NCBI GenBank assembly: GCA_021018995.1 | Contig: CM037592.1 | Location: forward strand, 79,425,301-79,489,300 | DNA from: Chloranthus sessilifolius | Lineage: Eukaryota; Streptophyta; Magnoliopsida; Chloranthales; Chloranthaceae | Length of the DNA stretch: 64,000 nucleotides | Direction of reading: 5' to 3' | Shown: positions 33,830 to 45,176 of the stretch, piece after piece | Position numbering within the stretch: the stretch's first letter is position 1 | Layout: each line of letters opens with the position of its first letter | Made by a program: the position numbers and the translations under genes | Notes under the pieces: model-generated | Database searches by the model: none | Told to the model about the DNA's origin: nothing | The model's input: only the letters and a program-made list of their open reading frames with translations

Positions 33830-35768
33830 TAGTTTATTTTCTTTCTTTTCCAATCCTACTCTAAGTTTGATTGCTTTTATCTTCCCAGTCCTACCGAGAG
33901 TCTAATTATTCTGAAAGTTTTAATTGTTCTAAAAGTTTAATTAAACTAATCTCCTAGTTCTACTAAGAGTCTGACTATCCAAAGAGTCTTAATCTTATTA
34001 GAAGTCTAATATTAATCTCCTAATTCTATTCAGAGTCTAATTAATCTAAGTATCCTAATTCTATCAGAATTCTAATTATTTTAAGTATCCTAATTTTATT
34101 AGAAATCTAATTAATTTAAATATTATAATTCTTACTAAAAGTCCAATTAACTTAAATGTCCTAATTCTATTAGGAGTGTAATTATTTTAAATATCCTATT
34201 TCTACTAGAAAGCTATTTATTTTTGGTTTCCTACTTCTACTGGAAATCTCAAAAAAAAGGGGTTTGGCCTGCTATGCTAAGGAGGATCGGCCCCGTTCTC
34301 AGGTACCCTCCGTAAGCTCCCTTAGGAAAATCAGTTGGCTAAGTGTCATTTGAAAAACTGATTTTTTTGAAAATTTAAGATTTTGGAGTTTAAGATTGAA
34401 GATGAGAAAATTATGAATTAGAATATATGCAGACTAGAATTTAAAAATAGAGGCTACGATCAAAATAAAAAAAAAACTGAGAGCTGGTTCTAGAGATTAA
34501 GAACCAAGACCGTAAATATAGAGATTAAAATTAAGAATTGGTTCTAGAAATTAGGATCTCAAACCAAAGATGAGAAAATTACGGATTTAGATTTAAAGAG
34601 TAAGAATTAAAATCGAAGATCTAAAAAATTGAGAGATTATAAACTAGAAGAGAAAAAAACTAGGAACTAGGGAAAGAACTAAAATTAAAAATTAAACTAA
34701 AATCTAGAATGAAAATCTAAGGACTAAAAGCTAAGACCTGGTTCTAGAAGCTAAGAACCAGAGACCATAATTAGAAACTAGAATTAAAAAAAAAAACCTA
34801 AAATCTAATACTAGAAATTAGAATCTAAGATCTATGAAATTAAGAACTAAAAACTAGGACTTAAGAACTAGAACCTAGAACTGGAAAGGAAATTAAAAAC
34901 TAAAGCTAAGAAATTACCTAGGCGCCAGAGAGAATCTCGAGATTCCTAAGCTCGGAAGAAAGGAACTCGAAAACTCGATTGTTGGATATCTCGAATTGTT
35001 TGTGTGTATTGTATTCGGGGTAAGGGGGTCTATTTATAGATATTTCAAAAATTGTGCGCCCTGAGGAGTGCACTTAATTAGTCGATGGAATTCAATTACG
35101 CGCCCTGTCTAGGTCACTTAATTGAATTATGCACCTTGTTCCACGCGCTTAATACACTTTGAGTCGGTCACCGACTCAGTGAGTGACCAACTGACTGGCT
35201 CAGCCGGGTGTCCTAGTTCTATTCTAATAGAACTAATTGTGCACCTTGATTGGTGCGTGCAATCCAATTAAGCGTTGTGTCCAGGACACTTAATAGGAGA
35301 GTTTAGGCGGTCTAGGGAATTAGAGTCCAATCCAAATTGGACCAATTACGCATGGGTGGTGGGGCGCGTAATCGATTGCACGCCCTATCCTAGATGCTGG
35401 ATTGAATCCTAAGGCAGACCGTGGAAAGGTGAGTCCTGGTCCAAATTGGACTAATTGCATGCTAGCTGTGTGGTTCTCAATCGAATTGGGCGTGTTGTAT
35501 AGGACGCGAAATTCGGGATTCTCCTCGGGCTAAGTCGGGTCCGAATCCACAGGGCTATTATTTCAGCCTGTGCTTCGACTATATACTATTGTTTTAGTAT
35601 ATAGTCCCTGTATTAGGGTCGTGGGGTCTGAGCCATAGAACTATTGTTTCAGTCTGTGTTCAGCCATATACTATTGTTTCAATATATGGTCCCCATATTA
35701 GGGCAAGGCCAAAGGTTGATCGAACATGTTTGTATACTCCGAGAGGGCAAAATCGGGGTATCTAAAAA
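33830..35768 (-). repeat. LTR-like block between C and E
   Basis: On the minus strand it begins near GATACCCCGATTTTGCCCTC, the style of start common in Tat LTRs, and includes a TATA box at 35031-35040. U3 (35041-35500) is full of related phrases such as TTACGCGCCCTG, CACTTAATT and GCGCTTAAT. The part 34440-34920 is a low-complexity A-rich stretch rebuilt from TAGAAATTAAGAACTAG-like words. It serves as 5' LTR for C and as 3' LTR for E, or is a fused remnant of two. Edges are approximate. Confidence 0.55.
35031..35040 (-). promoter_or_regulatory. TATA box of the C/E LTR-like block
   Basis: On the minus strand TCTATAAATA is followed by GACCCCCTTACCCC, matching the TATA plus C-rich pattern of the A and B LTRs. 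Confidence 0.7.
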
Positions 35769-36786
35769 GGGGTATATATTTTTTAGATTTTTTGGTTTTC
35801 TTGTTTTTATTGTTTTTTCTTTCTTTTCTTCTCCCTTTTTTTTTGTTTGATGCCTTAACAATGAGGTGAGAAAACAGGTCCCATTTTGAGCATAACCGAC
35901 CCCGTTCATGAGGTTGGACTTGAGTGAGGTTCAAAATTTTCCAAGGTAAGAAGGTCCATCTCTCTGGATTGAATTAACTTTGTCTCCTTACCTCAGGTCA
36001 TACGTTTGACGATGCAGTCTGAAGATACACCTGATCAGGACCTGATTTGAGCAAACATGAGCGGCCTAGTTGGTGACCAGATAATTTGCATGTGACCAAA
36101 GGAGTAACTGAATTTTTCTTTCGTTTGAACATTTTTACTCATAGCGCCCAAGACGGGTTTCACCATGCCCGTTGTTGCCCTCTTTTTTACCCGCAGTACC
36201 CTCTCGGGTTTCCACTATGTCCATGGGTTCTTGCATTTTTACCCCAAGCGCCTTTTTAGGTTTTCACCTGGTCTGCACAAGCTCACTCTTTTTACTCGTA
36301 GTGCCCTTTTGGGTTTTCACCACGTCTATTTTCCTTTGAGCTTGTATATTTTCATTTTCTTTTCTTCTCTTTTTATTTTAAAATAAAGGCCATGACATGA
36401 ACATCGATTCTATCATAGCCGACTGGATAGAGTTCTGTGTTGTCTCTGAGCTTAACTCGTGCTAACTTAACGGATATTGTGACTGATCGTAAACCTTAAA
36501 GAGGGCTTTCTCTCGGGTCGAATTGTGGCCCCGAGTTGAAAGGGGTGGGTTAGGAATTTTAAAGGTATACTTGGATTTAAAAGGCTTCCTCGATAGGGTT
36601 CCAGTTGCCATAATACACTTCTTCTTTGGAGATTTTTAATGCACACGCCCCATGATTTTTCTATCTGTTTTCTTTTATTTTTATTTTTTTCTTTGTACTT
36701 TTTTCAGACATCTTTTTTTTGGAATTATACTTTTCTGATTTTTTTAGATTTTGATGGTAAATCTTTTTATTCTTTTCTTTGGTATA
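35769..36786 (-). other. Post-integrase tail of element E
   Basis: It is non-coding. The part 36140-36350 is the reverse complement of a repeated pattern also present in B at 50030-50200: GAAAACCCGAAAGGG, CGGGTAAAAA and a spacer, three times over. This shows it follows the integrase of a Tat-type element on the minus strand. That integrase is at 62485-64000, displaced by insertion of F and then B. Confidence 0.7.
36782..36786. repeat. Target-site duplication of F, left copy
   Basis: GTATA, identical to 62480-62484 beyond the other end of the split LTR. Confidence 0.75.
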
Positions 36787-37234
36787 TGTTGGGAAATTTC
36801 AGTGTGCTGATTTATTGTGTAATGGTAAAAGCAAAATAAAATCAAAATAAAACAGAGAATGAATTCAGCACATCGAAAATATCCTAGACCTGCAAGATAT
36901 AGGGTCCTTTGTAGCAAGTTTTAATAAGTAAGAGTTTATCCCATAGGAAGTAGTGATCTAAACCTAGAAGAAGTATAGTAAACCTCCAGATCTGGCTATA
37001 GACCTAGCAATTCTATGAAAACAGGGAAAAGAAGGAGAGTTTTTTTGTGTCACTAGATCTAATTCTACCAAACTGAAATGAAACTAAACTAAAAGATGGA
37101 GGAAGATGGATGGACAAATAAAGATCAAATGGTGAGAAATAGGCAACCAGGACCTAATTTTTTAATTACAAAATAGATCAAGATCTGAGGATATACAACC
37201 ATCCCTCAACTGGCTATAAGCACAGCTGCAGGGT
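36787..37234 (-). repeat. Solo LTR F, left part
   Basis: It starts TGTTGGGAAATTTCAG. It matches the start of the D LTR through GAATTCAGCACA, TCCTAGACCTGCAAGATA and GGGTCCTTTGTAGCAAG. It is interrupted by element B and resumes at 60462. Adding both parts gives about 2.47 kb, the length of the D LTR, with no internal element sequence. It is therefore a solo LTR of a sister family, left by recombination between two LTRs. Confidence 0.85.
37230..37234. repeat. Target-site duplication of B, left copy
   Basis: AGGGT, identical to 60457-60461. Confidence 0.92.
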
Positions 37235-37619
37235 TGTAGACACCCAAATTCGGCCCAAGGCCCGATCAGTCTGTACTCCGGGAGAAATGCACCCCTGTGC
37301 TTCCGATGGCACCCCTAAACCCTTGGGAATCTATCCAGACCTTTAGGAATCACCTAAAAACTATTAGAACCATTCCCCCAACCCTTAGAGATCACCCCTA
37401 AACCCTAGGATCCCTTCCCAGACTCAACTTAAACCTTTCTGAGCATTTGATTGGAGGAGAGCTGCAAATTTTTATATAGACCACTGCTGAGGATAAGCCA
37501 CATACTATTGGAAAGAGGACTTCTCCAGCTTTCCAACGAGCTAAAGATCACCCAATTTGGAGTTGTGGTTCAAAAGTTATGACCGTTTGAAGGATCACAA
37601 AAAATCATGACTTTTTGGT

Positions 37620-37793
37620 CAGGCGTATGTATTACATACGCCCAGCAAATTTGGCCCCAGTTTAGTTAGGCGTATATAATACATACGCCCAGCATAGGTG
37701 GCCACCAACACGGGCACCCATCTTCTCAGATTTCCCCTGGTTTTCATGAAAATTACTGTACATAAATTGGGCGTATGTAATATATACGCCCAG
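37620..37793 (+). promoter_or_regulatory. Palindrome cluster in the U3 of the B 5' LTR
   Basis: Copies of the family-B palindrome lie at 37620-37645, 37667-37692 and 37769-37793. The ideal form is arm GGCGTATATA, one central A or T, then the reverse complement. All three deviate by one or two bases, usually GTATGTA for GTATATA or ACATAC for ATATAC. They lie 280-450 bases upstream of the TATA box. Confidence 0.85.
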
Positions 37794-38073
37794 CTTAGCT
37801 ACAGTATCTGTCATTAAATGCTCGAATTTCCTCCATCTGGTTAGACCCTTTGACCATCCCTTTGGTTGAGGTGAGTGTCTTAAGGTTGGTTGCACCCCCT
37901 TTGAGCTTATTGGCAACCCTTAAATCACCTATGGTCTCACCACATTATCTACCATTGAAATCAGTTTTCCAAACCTCTAGGACCCTAAAAACCTAGAAAA
38001 CCTTAGATAGAGGATTACCTAATTGCTAAACCAATTAGCTCTTAAGTGACCCACCCTTTAACCCACCTCTTCT

Positions 38074-38085
38074 CTATAAATAAAG
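38074..38085 (+). promoter_or_regulatory. TATA box of the B 5' LTR
   Basis: CTATAAATAAAG followed by AGGCCCCCCTC. The matching box in the 3' LTR is CTATAAATAGAG at 59725-59736. Confidence 0.8.
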
Positions 38086-38807
38086 AGGCCCCCCTCTTCC
38101 CAAAAGGGTTGAAAAATTAAGGTTGAGAATTAAGCTTAAGAGAGAGAGCCCTAGTGAGAGAAAAATATGTGTTATTTTGCATTCTTCAACCAGAATTCCA
38201 GCATGCTTAGTTCATCTTTTTCAACCCTTTTCAACCATTAGATCACCCCTTGTTAGTCAAGCTTAGTCTCTAGCTTCATCCCACACTTCCTATCTACCAA
38301 ATCCTAGCATTAGAATCTATTCCTCTACCATTTAAGCCATTTAAGGCTATCGGAAGCACGCCGAAGCGAAGGTCTTCTACGGTGCAACAAGAGCCCGTGA
38401 GCTCCGGCTCACCCCTCTCTTCCTCTACCTTCTTGGTGTTTCCTCCGTCCAAGGATTCAAGCCGTTACACCGCCGAAAATTTCAGTTTGGCTCAAAGCTT
38501 GATAAGACCATATTGCCTTCGGGCAAGGGGAAGCTCCGCCCATTTATTTTTATTTTTGGCCATAGATAGAGACCGCTACATGCGGATTGATCGGGTGCCT
38601 AAACCCTTCCCGATCGATAACCAAAGCCCCTACCCTAGAGCCTTTGGCAAAGATCGGTAAATCAGAGTCATATTTAACACTTCGGTGCTCAAAATATTGA
38701 TTTAAAGGTTTCCTGGGTCACCAAAAGCTCCGAGTGGTGACTCTACATTTTATTCCATCACGAGTGCATCGCCGCGAAGGGTCCGAGAGGATCCATGCTC
38801 GCACAGA

Positions 38808-38825
38808 TGGAGACTCTACTGGGGA
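38808..38825 (+). other. Primer binding site of B
   Basis: TGGAGACTCTACTGGGGA, two bases after the LTR end. Ogre-type elements use a very similar TGGCGACTCTGCTGGGGA-type site attributed to tRNA-Arg. I have not matched it against a tRNA set. Confidence 0.8.
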
Positions 38826-40230
38826 CATCACCCTAGCACTTCCCCTCTTGTTGGCCTTTCTTTTTATTTTATTTTTTACTAACCATTGCTATTTTTTGTT
38901 CTAATTTTCTGCTATTTTTCTTTATTTTTGTTGTTTTTACTAACATACTCACCCCTACGATTCACTCCTTTAAGTGCCTTAGCCGATTGGAGGGCCTACT
39001 TGCGCCTTCAAATTTCAATTTTTACGATTTTGTCATTTACGCCGCCTTAGCCGTTTGGCGGCCCTGCTCGCATCTACTTTTCACGTCATTTAAATTTCAG
39101 TCATTTACGAGCCTTAGCCGTTTGGCGGGCCTACGTGCGCTCTTTATTTCAGTCATCATATCTCACCGTTGAACGCCGGCCCGTTGAGGCGGCACGGGCT
39201 TGTCATCCCCGACCCGAACTTGTACCTAAATTTACTCCCCTTTAAAAATCTACAATTAAAAGTGAACCAACTGTGTGGGGACATAATCAAAGTTATTTTT
39301 ACGTATTTTTGATAGTTTTTTGGGGGGTTTAGGCACAGATATAATTTACCCAGTTCCCAGTAAGGCGGCAGCCCTAGTGGTGATGATCCTGAAAAGAACC
39401 ACCCCTTCTAGATCCTGAGAAGGCGCTTGCGCCGAAGGTATATCGGTGGGGTTGCCAATTCTGATCAAGCCATAAAACCCACGATGGTGAGAGCATAGAC
39501 AGCTCGAATTCAGCCGTGTATCCCTAGGAAGCGGAAAGGAGGGACCCGATAACATACACAGCAGTCCCCAAGAGCATCCCTCCCAAAAAACCAGCTCAAA
39601 AGACCCATTTTGGGCTTGCTGTTTACTGTCGAACAAGGTTGGAAAAACAGCCTCTGCCAGGCGTATATATTACATACGCCCGACAACAAATCTCCTGAAA
39701 TACTCAGGCGTATATAATATATACGCCCAGCCAAAATCCCCAGATTTAACCCAGGCGTATATAATATATACGCCCAGCCAAATTTGCTTAGTTTTGGTCA
39801 GGTGTATATAATACATACGCCCAGTATATACTAGGTTCAGGCAACCCAATCTGAGGCCCAATCCACCACCCAAGTTCTCCGATTAGCGGTATTAGTACCC
39901 ACAGAAGCCTCCCGCATTTTGTAACGCCCAATATTCCCCCGCCCAGTCAAAAGAAGGCGACTTCTCATTGATTTGCTCCGGGGGATCGGGTCGTTTGCAT
40001 GGATTCCCTCACCTTCAATAGAACGAAAGGGTTCCCTTTCGCTTCTTCCGAAGTGTGTCGGATCCCGCCGTGGGACCTACTAAGGTGCATATATCACCCG
40101 ATACGGGAATTTTCTAGGCACGGATCATCATTCATTTAAATAGGGAGATAATTTTCATTTGAAAAATCCAAAAAATAAATATATAGAAAATAAAATCCGT
40201 GTATACTCAAGACTTTTCGGTACCATCACT
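38826..40230 (+). other. Leader of element B
   Basis: An untranslated leader of 1.4 kb with no gene. It carries repeated phrases CTTAGCCGTTTGGCGG/GGGCCTAC (38975-39135) and four palindromes at 39657-39824. The second half (39900-40130) holds no signal I can name. Confidence 0.7.
39657..39824 (+). promoter_or_regulatory. Palindrome cluster in the B leader, upstream of gag
   Basis: Four family-B palindromes lie at 39657-39682, 39705-39730, 39751-39775 and 39799-39824, about 47 bases apart. The cluster is about 400 bases before the gag start. Here it lies in transcribed sequence rather than in U3, so it may mark a second promoter or act in the RNA. Confidence 0.8.
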
Positions 40231-42672
40231 ATGGCGACCTCAAACCCAACCCGTAGAGGAAGAACTAGGAAAGTGTTCGGCCCTTACCCAAGGCATCGGT
40301 ACAACACTCGTCAACAAATCATGTCGAGCGCCGATACATCCCCACCATCATCCCCATCCCATTCCCATATAGGAGAAGACCCGATCTCCAACACCTTCAC
40401 CCAAACCCGGTTCGATGTCACGGGTCCATTTGGGGCACCCGTGTTCGCATCCACCCCATCCCCCGCCCTTACATTTTCCCAACATACCCCCATCTCATCC
40501 TCCACTGAAACACCTCATTTCCCGACCGACCCATACATCCTCATCTCCCATCCATACACCCTTACCGCACCCCCCTACTCCCAAAGACCCCATCAGGAGC
40601 CACATCCCCTGCCTACCTCCCACATCCCATCCACCTCGTCATCCATGCCCCCTACATCCTATATCCCATTCACCTCATCTCACCTGCCTTCCACATCACA
40701 TGGCCCATCCACATCCCAACATACCTCCCTATTTACCCAGGTCATGCCCAACTTTTCCCAAGGTGCGACCAGTAACCCACCGTCTTCCATAGCCATACAT
40801 CCACACCCTCCAAGCGCAATCATTCATACCCCTCATACTCGGGTCATGCCCAATTTCACCCAACCCCCTCCGTCCTTGGATGAGCCATCACCCTCCAATC
40901 TCACACTTGAATCCATGCCCTCAATGGAGGACATGAGAATGACGTATGCCCTGTGGGCTACCTCTTGGAGTCCTACATTCCAAACCCCACATCTAAGTCT
41001 CCAAAACCTCCATACCTCATTCCCCCATGACCATGCCCAACCACCCATCATTCATACCATCCAAGATCCCCCACCTCAATTCCAAGCCCAAGCCCAAGCC
41101 CAACAGACCCAAGTCCACTCATCTCAGGACCAAACCCACACGAATCCATGGGCCCAAGCCCAAATGTCTTTAGAACCATGGGCCCAAGCCCAAGCCCACC
41201 AGACTCATCAGACCCAAGCCTAAAAGCCTCGAGGCCCATGGACCCAAGCCCAAACCCATCGGACTCAGGCCCAGGCCCAAAATCCTCAAGGTCCATGGGC
41301 CCAAGCCCAAACCCACCAGACTCAGGCCCAGGCCTAAAATCCTCAAGGTCCATGGGCCCAAACCCACCAAACTCAGGCCCAGGCCTAAAATCCTCAAGGT
41401 CCATGGGCCCAAACCCAAACTCAGGCCCAAAACCCTCAAGGTCCATGGCCCCAAGCCCAAACCCACAGATCCAAGCCAGTTACCCAAACCTATCAAACCC
41501 AAGCCCAAGGCCCATCATCCCACACCCAATACCCACACGGCCCATTAGCCCAAACCCAATAGGGCCCATTGGCCCAAAATCATGCCAACCCCCACACCCA
41601 GGCCCAAGGCCCATCAACCCAAGCTTTCCAAAACCATCAAGCCCAAACCCAAGGCCCATCCACCCACACTCATCAAAGCCCGTTCACAAACCCCTTACCC
41701 CCTCACCAGTACCCTTCATTCACCTATACCGCCTATGCCCCCATTCCGCCTCCAATGGAAAATCTGATCAACCCCATTCCTCAAAACCACGCCTACAACA
41801 TCCCGCCACATCAACCACACCCCCATCACCCCTAGAAAGTGCACCCAGCTCAGCACATCACTCATCCACAAACCACTAATCCATTCACTCCTCCCCATCA
41901 CTTACAAGCTTTGTGGCCCCACCAGGTCCAAATAATGGACCTCGCCCCTCACCAATACAATGACCAACAGTACGAGGAGGATGAGATCCGTAATAGTGGA
42001 GGATCTGCTAGTTTCGGCCCCCTCAGGCCCATCATCGTCACACCCAAGGCCGAACAAAATTAGAGGGAGGCAGTCCCAGCTATAGCCTCAAAAGAATCAG
42101 AGCAGCTGAAAGAACAGATAGACAGAATACAAAAGCAACTGACGAAGATGGGAGGAGTAGAACTACATTCGACAGACTTTTCAGACTTATGTCTATTCTC
42201 GGATGTCCCCTTGCCACCAAAATTTAAGATGCCATCATTCAATAAATATAATGGCATTGGAAACCCCATCGCCCACTTAAAATCTTACTGTGGGGATATG
42301 TGCCAGTACGACGGAGATGAACGACTCCTCATCAAAGTATTCCAAAAGAGTCTGACGGACCTGGCACTAAGATGGTTCACATCCCTAGAACCGTCCATGA
42401 CCAAAACTTGGAAAGATCTGACACACTTATTCCAAGAACAATATGTCTATAACATGGACATAGAGCCAAGGAAGTCGGATCTGGCCCGTTTGAAGCAAAG
42501 ACATGATGAAACTTTCAGTGCCTACTTAGGGAGGTGGAGGGCATTGGCCGCCCAGGTGACCCACCGGATTCCGGATGATGAGCAGATTGAATTGATAACC
42601 AAGGGAGCGCTCCTAGTCATCGTGAAATTCTTGGTATATCAGCAGCAGTCCAGTTTTGCTGATTTGGTCTGA
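40231..42672 (+). pseudogene. gag: gag of element B, N-terminal and core
   Basis: The start is chosen at 40231 (MATSNPTRRGRTRK), a basic segment. A long Pro/Ser/Thr-rich region follows, then a repeat region (about 41148-41480) in which GPSPNPPDSGPG-like units recur because the DNA repeats GGGCCCAAGCCCAAACCCA. The core at 42148-42672 has MPSFNKYNGIGNPIAHLKSY, LALRWFTSLEPS and YLGRWRALAAQVTHRI, a Retrotrans_gag domain. Gag packages the element RNA in working relatives. It is a fossil with a few breaks. Confidence 0.85.
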
Positions 42673-44387
42673 AATGCCAACCGTTGTGAAGACGCTGTTA
42701 GAGATGGCAAGTTGGGAAGAGCATGGCCAACGGGGCCGCTGGGGTTCGGAAAGCTGCCGAACCAAGGGTTGAAAGAAGGCCAAGGGTAGAGCTGCAGAAC
42801 ATCATTTATCCCCAGGCCAATACCACCCCGATACAGCTCTAGGCCGCACACCCACCCCCGGCCCGTTTCGAGCAAGCGCCAAGGCTGAACAATGGACCGA
42901 GGGCCTCGTTCACCCAGGAACAGATGAAAGCACGATTCGAACGGGTCTTCATGCCATTAGGGCAATCATTAAGCATCTTATTGTCAGTATTGCTATAAAA
43001 GGGTTTGGTCAATTTACTCCAGCCTCGCCCACCCCCCAATCTGATACCAAGAAACTATGACCCGAACTTACATTGTAACTTCCACCAGGGGCCAGGTCAC
43101 CCTACAGACCGGTGCTTCCCACTAAAGCAAGCAATCTAAGATTTAATAGAAGCGAGAAAAATTATTCCCCCGTCGCTTCCTCAAGGGCAGAACCAGAACA
43201 TCCATCAAGCCCCTCTGCCACCACATCCCGGAGGCCCCAGGCCTAGCATCCATTGGGTAGAAGAGGAAGAGAAACCGCTCGGATTACATCAGTAGTCAAG
43301 AGGAGTTTTCATTTCCCAGGCTGAACAAGGGCGAATCGATTGTGGGGGTGACCGAGCCGCTGTATTTAGCCGATTACTTCCCCACCCTGGCATACCAAGA
43401 GGAGCCCTTAGATTTAGGGCAGTATTTTTCCACTCCCGCTCCTGCCTATCAAATCCAAACGGGCTCAGCCCCGCCGCAATCATACGCATATCCGCCCCAC
43501 TCCTAATTTATGCCACAGTACACACCACCTCCCAATCACCCCATCCCATACACTATCCGACCATCAGCCACCCCATATACCTCTCCGTCACACCCAAATT
43601 ATCCCACGCCATGCATAACTCCACCATCCCCATACTACCCTACCCCATACACACCCCCAAATCACCCTGCCCCATGCACAACTCCATCATCCCCGGTTTA
43701 CCCCATTTTATCCACTAACCCATCATCGCCCCACCATGCCACCCCATTTACAAACCCTTCATATCAGTACCCCCTGCTCCATCCGCTACCCCCTCATACC
43801 CCTATCACCCCACTCCGACGTTTCCCAGTCACCCCATCCCAGTCACACCCCCACCATTCCTTCGCCATTTTACCCCCAATCCAACTCCACCCCCACCCAA
43901 ATAGACAACCCCTCACCCACTCCCCTTATCACCCGCTCCCAATCACCACTGGTCTTACCATGCCCCGATAGTGCCTGCACAAACCCCCTCCGCACCCTCA
44001 AACCCAACTTCGCCAATTCCCGCCAATACCATTACACCCCCTATTGGAGTCAACCTGGTCGGGCCCGAGAATCCGACATACCCAGCCCAATCCACCCCAG
44101 AATCACCATGCACTCCCTTCCTCATCCCAAAACTCGCCTATGACCCGCATCAAGTGCCATTAAGTTATGAGCAGACGGACATGAATGCTGGTCGCAACCA
44201 AGAAGAGACGGTCGAATTTATCACCCGATCAGGCAGGATTTCTACACAGCCAGAAGCATTGGGGGCCGATAGAGGAGAAGAGAAGAAGAAAGAGCAGGCC
44301 GCAGGGAACCCCTTCAAGAAAATGGCCAAAGAGCATGTGTTGGAGACACAGCTCAAGAGGACACCCACACATATTACTGTCTAAGAT
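42673..44387 (+). pseudogene. gag C-terminal region and linker of B
   Basis: A knuckle-like segment (LHCNFHQGPGHPTDRCFPLK, about 43074-43130) is of the kind following gag in Tat elements. A Pro/Tyr/Thr-rich low-complexity run follows (43510-43970). Before the protease a segment with VEFITRSGRI and KKMAKEHVLETQLK resembles the usual linker. It is a fossil. Confidence 0.65.
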
Positions 44388-44888
44388 TTGTTAATCACGT
44401 CCCCGCTCCACTTTCAAGTCTTAATGGGAGCGCTCAAAGATGCACATGTTTTCGCCCACGTGACTCCAGACGAGGTGGGAGAGATAATTGGGCAAGTATT
44501 GACCCCAAATGCCATCTCATTCACTGATGCGGATCTACCGCTCGAGGGGAACAACCACTCTAAGCCCCTGAATATAATAGTAGAAGTAGGGAACCTGGTG
44601 GTATTGTTGGTCTTAATAGACAACGAGTCGGCGTTGAACGTGTGCCCTCTAAGGACGGCAATCAAAATCGATGCAAATCCCAACACTTTTCGACCATCAA
44701 TAACAAGCGCCAAGGGATTCGATAACACCCGGAGAGAAATCATAGGAGAGGTAGACCTCGACCTGATCATCGGGCCGCAAACCTTCACTGTACCCTTCCA
44801 AGTAATGGACATCAAGTCTACATTTAATTTACTATTGGGCTGGTCGTGGCTACATGAGATCGGGGCAATACCATCAACTCTACACTAA
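44388..44888 (+). pseudogene. Protease region of element B
   Basis: It has the phrases LNIIVEVGNLVVLLVLID, NVCPLRTAIKI, PFQVMDIKSTFNLLLGWSWL and HEIGAIPSTLH, in the order seen in retropepsin-like domains of plant Ty3/gypsy elements. In working relatives the enzyme cleaves the polyprotein. It is a fossil. Confidence 0.8.
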
Positions 44889-45104
44889 AAACTTTGATTC
44901 ATTTCAGGTGGAAGAATCGTCACCATCGTAGGTGAGAGCAAAGAAGACAGGGAGTGGAGCGCTCTGCATATTGAGAATCCAAAAGTGCTTGACATGCCGC
45001 ATACAGCAGATGATACTGATCTCCATCGATTTGAGTATGACTTTTCAGCCGTTACTCTTGAGTCACCTGAGAAAACCCCTGCTAAAACTGGGGTAGGAAT
45101 TGGT

Positions 45105-45176
45105 GCAGCAGTGTTCATGCTCCACAAATGGGGCCACCAAAAAGGGAAGGGTTTGGGTCCACGCCTTCAAGGAAGA
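45105..45176 (+). pseudogene. G-patch motif of element B
   Basis: FMLHKWGHQKGKGLGPRLQG matches the glycine-rich G-patch pattern, a short RNA- or helicase-binding motif. It lies between protease and reverse transcriptase inside the larger open stretch 44985-45335. G-patches after the protease are known in some retroviruses and occur in plant Ty3/gypsy polyproteins. Confidence 0.7.

Larger units (their letters stand above)
24501..33830 (-). mobile_element. Element C: decayed Tat-like Ty3/gypsy element
   Basis: On the minus strand the order is gag (33406-31411), protease (30532-29915), an acidic linker, reverse transcriptase and RNase H (27782-26501), a second archaeal-type RNase H (26415-26071) and integrase (about 25650-24501). 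Two RNase H domains before the integrase mark the Tat lineage of Ty3/gypsy. No 3' LTR is found inside the window. The likely 5' LTR is the block at 33830-35768. It is badly broken, with a few dozen breaks, so it is older than A, B and D. Element D sits in its left flank. Confidence 0.85.
37235..38805 (+). repeat. 5' LTR of element B (1571 bp)
   Basis: It starts TGTAGACACCC and ends GCTCGCACA, followed two bases later by the primer site. It contains three palindromes (37620-37793) and a TATA box CTATAAATAAAG (38074-38085). A primer-site-like relic, TGGTGACTCTA, lies at 38735-38745. The open frame 38382-38660 recurs in the other LTR but is not treated as a gene. Confidence 0.95.

Noticed and set aside
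38382-38660. 92-codon open frame present in both B LTRs (also 60033-60311)
   Set aside because: It lies in R/U5 and is shared because the LTRs are copies. The A LTR does not keep the same frame and no domain is visible.
41569-41835. Extra proline/histidine-rich frames overlapping the B gag
   Set aside because: Shadow frames of a GGGCCCA-rich repeat that is open in several frames.
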